From positions 1-10,042 of the forward strand of contig JAGKWN010000132.1 in NCBI GenBank assembly GCA_021151805.1: 10,042 nucleotides of DNA, in the 5' to 3' direction. The stretch's first letter is position 1; each line of letters starts with the position of its first letter. Of this stretch, positions 6,947 through 10,042 are shown in pieces. This stretch comes from Cytophagaceae bacterium (GTDB taxonomy: Bacteria; Bacteroidota; Bacteroidia; Cytophagales; Cytophagaceae). The position numbers and the translations under genes were made by a program. The notes beneath the pieces were generated by a model. That model saw only the letters and a list, made by a program, of their open reading frames with translations, made no database searches and was not told the origin of the DNA.

Positions 6947-8482
6947 TTAATTATTGCTGAATCCAAACCCGGCATCGTCGCCATCTTCGTCTTCCTCATC
7001 ATCTGCTCGGTCGTTGATATCAAACATAGAACCCACCAGATCTTTGAACTGCATTTCCTGGTCGAGTTTGGTTTTGCTCAACTGAGAAAATTCCGCCAGT
7101 CCGTTCAGTACAAACTCCATCAACAGTAATTGTTGTTCAGCAGTAGCATCCGGCACGTGCTTTTCTACCAATGCTTTTAAGCCCGGAATAGAAAGCAGTG
7201 TTTGTTCGTATGCTTCATGCGTCATTTCATTCAGGATATCTATCTTATTCCCTTCACCAAACCAGGCAATGATCGGCGCATAAATGTTTACTTTCTTCTT
7301 GTCTTTTTTCAGCTTCTCCGGATTCGGGAACAGATGCGTGAACTCGGAGCGTATCGCTTTACCGATCAGGAAATACGCCACATTGGCAATACCTTCCAAC
7401 TCGCCTTCATAGACCAATTCTACCTTTCCGGTGATGGACGGGATCACCGCATACAAATCGGAGATACGTGCAAAAGTATCTTTCTCGCCGTTGATAAACA
7501 TACGTCGCTCAGCATAGCTAAACAAATTCTCCATCGCAGAGATCGTCATACGTGCAGACACACCACTCTTCTGATCCACAAATTCACTTTGTCTTGCCTG
7601 GAAAGCAATCTCTTCAATGAGAATACTCAACAGATCATCAATATGAACATGCTTGCGTTGGTGTGCGCTGATGTTGGCTTCCTGCGCGGTGATCTCTTTT
7701 GAAACGGCAACCGTTTTAGGATAGTGCGTTAAGATCTGCGAATCGATACGGTCTTTCAGTGGTGTAACAATAGAGCCACGGTTGGTATAATCTTCCGGGT
7801 TGGCAGTAAATACAAACTGGATATCAAGCGGCAGGCGTAATTTAAAACCGCGGATCTGTATATCACCTTCCTGCAACATGTTGAATAAAGCTACCTGTAT
7901 ACGTGCCTGCAGATCGGGCAATTCGTTGATCACAAAAATACCACGGTGCGAACGTGGGATCAAACCATAATGAATCACGCGTTCATCGGCATAGGTCAAT
8001 TTTAATGATGCAGCTTTGATCGGGTCAACATCGCCAATTAAATCTGAAACCGACACATCAGGTGTTGCCAGCTTTTCGGTATAACGCTCACTCCGGTGGA
8101 TCCATTGAATCGGTGTGCTGTCGCCGTTTTCGTCGATCGCATCAATTGCGAAACGGGATAAAGGTTTTAATGGATCATCATTTAATTCTGAAAAGGCTAC
8201 CACCGGCATGTATTCATCCAGCAGGTGCGTCATCATGCGCGCGATACGTGTTTTGGCCTGTCCGCGTAAACCCAGCAGAATGATGTTGTGTTTGGCAAGT
8301 ATGGCAGTCTGCAATTGAGGAATAACAGAATCTTCAAAACCTTTGATGCCGGTAAACGGATTGTGTTTCTTTTTTAATGCATCGATTAAGTTATCGCGCA
8401 TTTCTTCTTTTATGCTTTTTGATTTATAACCCGCAGCCTTTAACTGGCCTAGTGTGCGGATTTTTTTCATGTCATATTTCAT
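6947..8482 (-). CDS. MoxR/ChlI-like AAA+ ATPase, partner of the adjacent VWA protein
   Basis: A 511-residue cytosolic AAA+ protein of the helix-2-insert clade that includes MoxR proteins and magnesium-chelatase subunit I. Motifs: Walker A GLRGQAKT (71-78), Walker B GIFVINEL (181-188) with Asn186 where Asp is usual but the catalytic Glu187 kept, sensor 1 Asn in FTANPEDY (N228), Arg-finger candidate R245 in TPLKDRID, sensor 2 candidate R311 in GVSARMTISAMENL. A helical C-terminal region follows and ends in a very acidic tail (490-503). Such ATPases usually work with a VWA-domain partner to remodel or metallate a client; the VWA gene lies directly upstream on the same strand. No chlorophyll or cobalamin genes are near, so a true chelatase role is unlikely. 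The ATG at 8482 abuts a repeat array; Met5 (codon at 8468-8470) is an alternative start. Confidence 0.88.
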   Translation of the reverse strand: MKYDMKKIRTLGQLKAAGYKSKSIKEEMRDNLIDALKKKHNPFTGIKGFEDSVIPQLQTAILAKHNIILLGLRGQAKTRIARMMTHLLDEYMPVVAFSELNDDPLKPLSRFAIDAIDENGDSTPIQWIHRSERYTEKLATPDVSVSDLIGDVDPIKAASLKLTYADERVIHYGLIPRSHRGIFVINELPDLQARIQVALFNMLQEGDIQIRGFKLRLPLDIQFVFTANPEDYTNRGSIVTPLKDRIDSQILTHYPKTVAVSKEITAQEANISAHQRKHVHIDDLLSILIEEIAFQARQSEFVDQKSGVSARMTISAMENLFSYAERRMFINGEKDTFARISDLYAVIPSITGKVELVYEGELEGIANVAYFLIGKAIRSEFTHLFPNPEKLKKDKKKVNIYAPIIAWFGEGNKIDILNEMTHEAYEQTLLSIPGLKALVEKHVPDATAEQQLLLMEFVLNGLAEFSQLSKTKLDQEMQFKDLVGSMFDINDRADDEEDEDGDDAGFGFSNN

Positions 8483-8638
8483 AGTTAGTTGATAGGTGCT
8501 AGTTATTAGGTACTAGACTTTTCGTTTAATAATAGTTAATAATGGTGCAAAGTTTTATTTGGGTCGACTGATTTATCTGTTGTCTAGTAACTAGTACCTA
8601 GCAACTAGAAACTTCATATAGTAACTAAAAACTACCTC
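8482..8638. repeat. Two opposed arrays of a degenerate heptamer (about CTAGNAA) around an AT-rich centre
   Basis: Right array, plus strand: 7-base units from 8584 (CTAGTAA, CTAGTAC, CTAGCAA, CTAGAAA), decaying to CTTCATA and, after a one-base slip, CTAAAAA (8625-8631) and CTACCTC (8632-8638), which includes the VWA stop. Left array, minus strand: units read from 8516 back to 8482 (CTAGTAC, CTAATAA, CTAGCAC, CTATCAA, CTAACTA), reaching the AAA+ start codon. Both arrays are preceded by GT. The best arms, 8499-8516 and 8591-8608, are complementary at 16 of 18 positions, so the VWA-AAA+ transcript could form a long hairpin with a 74-base loop. The centre (8519-8581) is AT-rich. This is not a CRISPR array: there are no spacers. 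Confidence 0.8.
8548..8557 (-). promoter_or_regulatory. Possible internal promoter for the AAA+ gene
   Basis: On the minus strand TAAAACTTTG (8557-8548) followed by CA resembles a Bacteroidota -7 element (TAnnTTTG) with two extra bases between its halves; no good -33 TTTG is seen at the usual distance. It lies in the centre of the opposed heptamer arrays, about 65 bases upstream of the AAA+ start. If real, the ATPase could be expressed apart from the VWA gene. Confidence 0.25.
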
Positions 8639-9732
8639 ACATTCTTCTTCCGATTCTTTATGTAATCTTCAAAAACAAAATCACCCAGCCCGTCAAGCGA
8701 ACTATAAAAGGCCTTGCCGTTGTTGGTTTGTGTAAATTCACGTACAAACTGCTGCAGATACGGATCGCGCGCAATCATGAACGTTGTGATCGGAATTTTT
8801 AAACGTCTGCATTGGGCAGCCATGTTCAGTGTTTTTGTAATTACTTTTCTATCCAGGCCGAAACTGTTTTTGTAATAACGGCCGTGTTCCTTGATGCACG
8901 TTGGTTTCCCATCCGTGATCATAAAGATTTGTTTGTTAGGTGTTTTTCTTCTGCGCAGAATATCCATGGCAAGCTCTAAACCCGCATAGGTATTGGTGTG
9001 GTAAGGACCTACCTGTAAGAAGGGAAGATCTTTGATTTCAACCGGCCAGGCATCATCACCAAATACAATAATGTCCAGCGTGTCTTTGGGATATTTTGTT
9101 TTGATCAGTTCTGCGAGCGCCATGGCCACTTTCCGGGCAGGGGTGATGCGGTCTTCGCCATACAGGATCATGGAATGCGAGATATCAATCATCAGCACGG
9201 TAGAGTTCGATGACTTATGTTCACGCTCACGCACGTTTAGATCCTCGTCGTGCAGTTTGAATTCATCAATGCCATGATTGATTTGAGCATTGTGAATAGA
9301 AGAGGTCATGTCAATGGAATCCAGCGTATCGCCAAACTGGAAAGGGCGGGAATCTGAGTTGAACTCATCGCCGAGCCCGCTTTGTGTAATCTTATGATTC
9401 CCCGGACCGTTCTTTTTCAGCTTACCGAAAATTTCTTCCAGCGCAGACTTGCGTATTGTCTGCTCGGTCTTGGATGTAGGCGTCATGGATCCTGGCTCAG
9501 CAGGATTATCTGTGATAAAACCATTTTCTTTCAGGTCATCAATAAAGTCGCCCATGCCGTAAGCCGGGTCTATAAACTTGTATTGCTGATCGAGTTCGCT
9601 CATCCAGGTCAAAGTTTCAGAAACGTTGCCATTGGTGAGCTGCAGCAGGTGCAGGAATATTTTTGAGAGCCCTTCAAACCCTTTTTCCGGAGCCGGAGGA
9701 GGCACGTAAGTGGAGAATCTATTACCAATCAT
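8632..9732 (-). CDS. VWA-domain protein with complete MIDAS, partner of the AAA+ ATPase
   Basis: A 366-residue cytosolic protein with no signal peptide or membrane span. Residues 1-100 form a helical region rich in hydrophobic and acidic residues (LTWMSELDQQ, GMGDFIDDLKENGF); 105-165 is a polar linker with conserved-looking QFGDTLDSIDMTSSI. Residues about 176-350 are a von Willebrand factor A domain. Its metal-ion-dependent adhesion site is complete: DISHS (D183, S185, S187), T246 in HTNTYAGL, and D274 in MITDGKP. This implies Mg2+-dependent binding of a client or of the ATPase. In characterised MoxR-VWA pairs (RavA-ViaA, NorQ-NorD, CbbQ-CbbO) the VWA protein bridges the ATPase ring and the client. 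It lies 149 bases upstream of the AAA+ gene on the same strand. The ATG at 9732 has no clear Shine-Dalgarno sequence, and no good -7 element is seen upstream. The family function is unknown to me. Confidence 0.87.
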   Translation of the reverse strand: MIGNRFSTYVPPPAPEKGFEGLSKIFLHLLQLTNGNVSETLTWMSELDQQYKFIDPAYGMGDFIDDLKENGFITDNPAEPGSMTPTSKTEQTIRKSALEEIFGKLKKNGPGNHKITQSGLGDEFNSDSRPFQFGDTLDSIDMTSSIHNAQINHGIDEFKLHDEDLNVREREHKSSNSTVLMIDISHSMILYGEDRITPARKVAMALAELIKTKYPKDTLDIIVFGDDAWPVEIKDLPFLQVGPYHTNTYAGLELAMDILRRRKTPNKQIFMITDGKPTCIKEHGRYYKNSFGLDRKVITKTLNMAAQCRRLKIPITTFMIARDPYLQQFVREFTQTNNGKAFYSSLDGLGDFVFEDYIKNRKKNVR

Positions 9733-9789
9733 AGTAGTTGAACACGTATTTGGTACATTTAGTTGAAGGTAGGGATAAATTTAAATGGA

Positions 9790-9817
9790 ATTGCAGAAAA
9801 TGCGATTTTTCAGCAAT
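9790..9817. other. Small interrupted hairpin upstream of the VWA gene
   Basis: ATTGC (9790-9794) pairs with GCAAT (9813-9817) and AAAAT (9797-9801) with ATTTT (9805-9809), with a GCG loop and a 2/3-base internal loop. It lies 58 bases before the VWA start codon, in what would be its leader or promoter region. It could be a protein-binding dyad or leader fold. The inner stem is all A-T, so its stability is low. Confidence 0.3.
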
Positions 9818-9935
9818 CAGAAACAGGGCTTTCAACCGTGATAGAATCTAAGGGCGATAGGATATATCTTTAAAAAGTTATAAAACCGGCTTTTTTGCCT
9901 GATTTTGCCTCAGAGGCTATACTTTTAATCCTGAT

Positions 9936-9968
9936 TTTTCAAATATTTTTATTTTAAATATTTGAAAA
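9936..9968. repeat. 13-base perfect AT-rich inverted repeat
   Basis: TTTTCAAATATTT (9936-9948) is the exact reverse complement of AAATATTTGAAAA (9956-9968), with a seven-base loop TTATTTT. It is followed on the plus strand by T-rich sequence (9974-9997). It could be a dimeric-regulator operator, a cruciform or an AT-rich terminator of a gene beyond the window edge. The low-complexity surroundings make chance more likely than for a GC-rich stem, but 13 perfect pairs are still notable. Confidence 0.55.
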
Positions 9969-10042
9969 TAAGTGTTTTAATTTTTATTTAATTTTTCTGC
10001 GATAGCTTAGGCTCTCGTCAGAGACCGTAATAATTATGGAAT

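Larger units (their letters stand above)
9733..10042. other. 310-base AT-rich region without a supported gene
   Basis: No reading frame of convincing length or composition is present. The part next to 9732 must hold the leader and promoter of the VWA gene, but no clear TAnnTTTG element is seen there on the minus strand. Near misses exist further out (TAACTTTT on minus around 9876-9883; TATCTTTA on plus at 9865-9872). TTTTGCCT is repeated at 9893-9900 and 9903-9910, followed by the small palindrome GCCTC-A-GAGGC (9907-9917). A short imperfect hairpin CTCT/AGAG lies at 10012-10023. A small untranslated RNA cannot be excluded. Confidence 0.6.

Noticed and set aside
7202..7702. 166-codon open frame on the plus strand opposite the AAA+ gene
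   Set aside because: It lies wholly inside a well-supported ATPase gene, its translation has no recognisable motif, and it is explained by the opposite-strand reading of conserved codons.
6947..8482. True magnesium or cobalt chelatase subunit
   Set aside because: The AAA+ core is related to ChlI, but no large chelatase subunit or porphyrin/corrin pathway gene is nearby and the long acidic C terminus is not chelatase-like.
8482..8638. CRISPR array or attachment site
   Set aside because: The units are contiguous 7-base repeats without spacers, and there are no cas or integrase genes in the window.
9785..9841. 18-codon plus-strand open frame in the right intergenic region
   Set aside because: It is very short, has no ribosome-binding site or promoter support, and nothing distinguishes it from chance.

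Overview
The window looks like chromosomal DNA of a Bacteroidota bacterium, probably a Cytophagales-type member. The evidence is a -7 element of the Bacteroidota TAnnTTTG type before purK, weak or absent Shine-Dalgarno sequences, and an outer-membrane protein combining a PD40 propeller, a carboxypeptidase-regulatory-like domain and OmpA_C, a combination typical of this phylum. My guess at genus (Cytophaga-like) is an impression and cannot be verified here. No rRNA, tRNA, transposase, phage gene or CRISPR array is visible. Seven protein genes plus a MoxR-type AAA+ ATPase fill the window densely.

Plus-strand half (1-5660). A terminator hairpin left by an off-window gene is followed by a recognisable promoter. 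It drives purK-purE (overlapping ATGA), the two-enzyme bacterial route carboxylating AIR to CAIR in purine synthesis. A large OmpA-family envelope protein follows purE after only 16 bases and is probably co-transcribed. After a 125-base gap with a hairpin comes a second two-gene unit with an ATGA overlap: a TerC-family membrane protein (probable metal-ion exporter) and a LacX-type aldose-1-epimerase.

Minus-strand half (9732-5631). Read leftwards, it starts with a VWA-domain protein with a complete MIDAS metal site. Next is a MoxR/ChlI-like AAA+ ATPase ending in a strong hairpin terminator, then a GT-C-like multi-membrane-span glycosyltransferase candidate. The glycosyltransferase runs into the end of the epimerase gene, with a 30-base tail-to-tail coding overlap around a 12-base palindrome.

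The AAA+/VWA pair resembles the general plan of two-component MoxR-VWA chaperone-like machines (RavA-ViaA, NorQ-NorD, CbbQ-CbbO), but its client is unknown. The most unusual DNA is between these two genes: two opposed arrays of a degenerate 7-base repeat (consensus about CTAGNAA) flanking an AT-rich centre. They touch the VWA stop codon on one side and the AAA+ start codon on the other. The last 310 bases hold no supported gene, only AT-rich DNA with inverted repeats.
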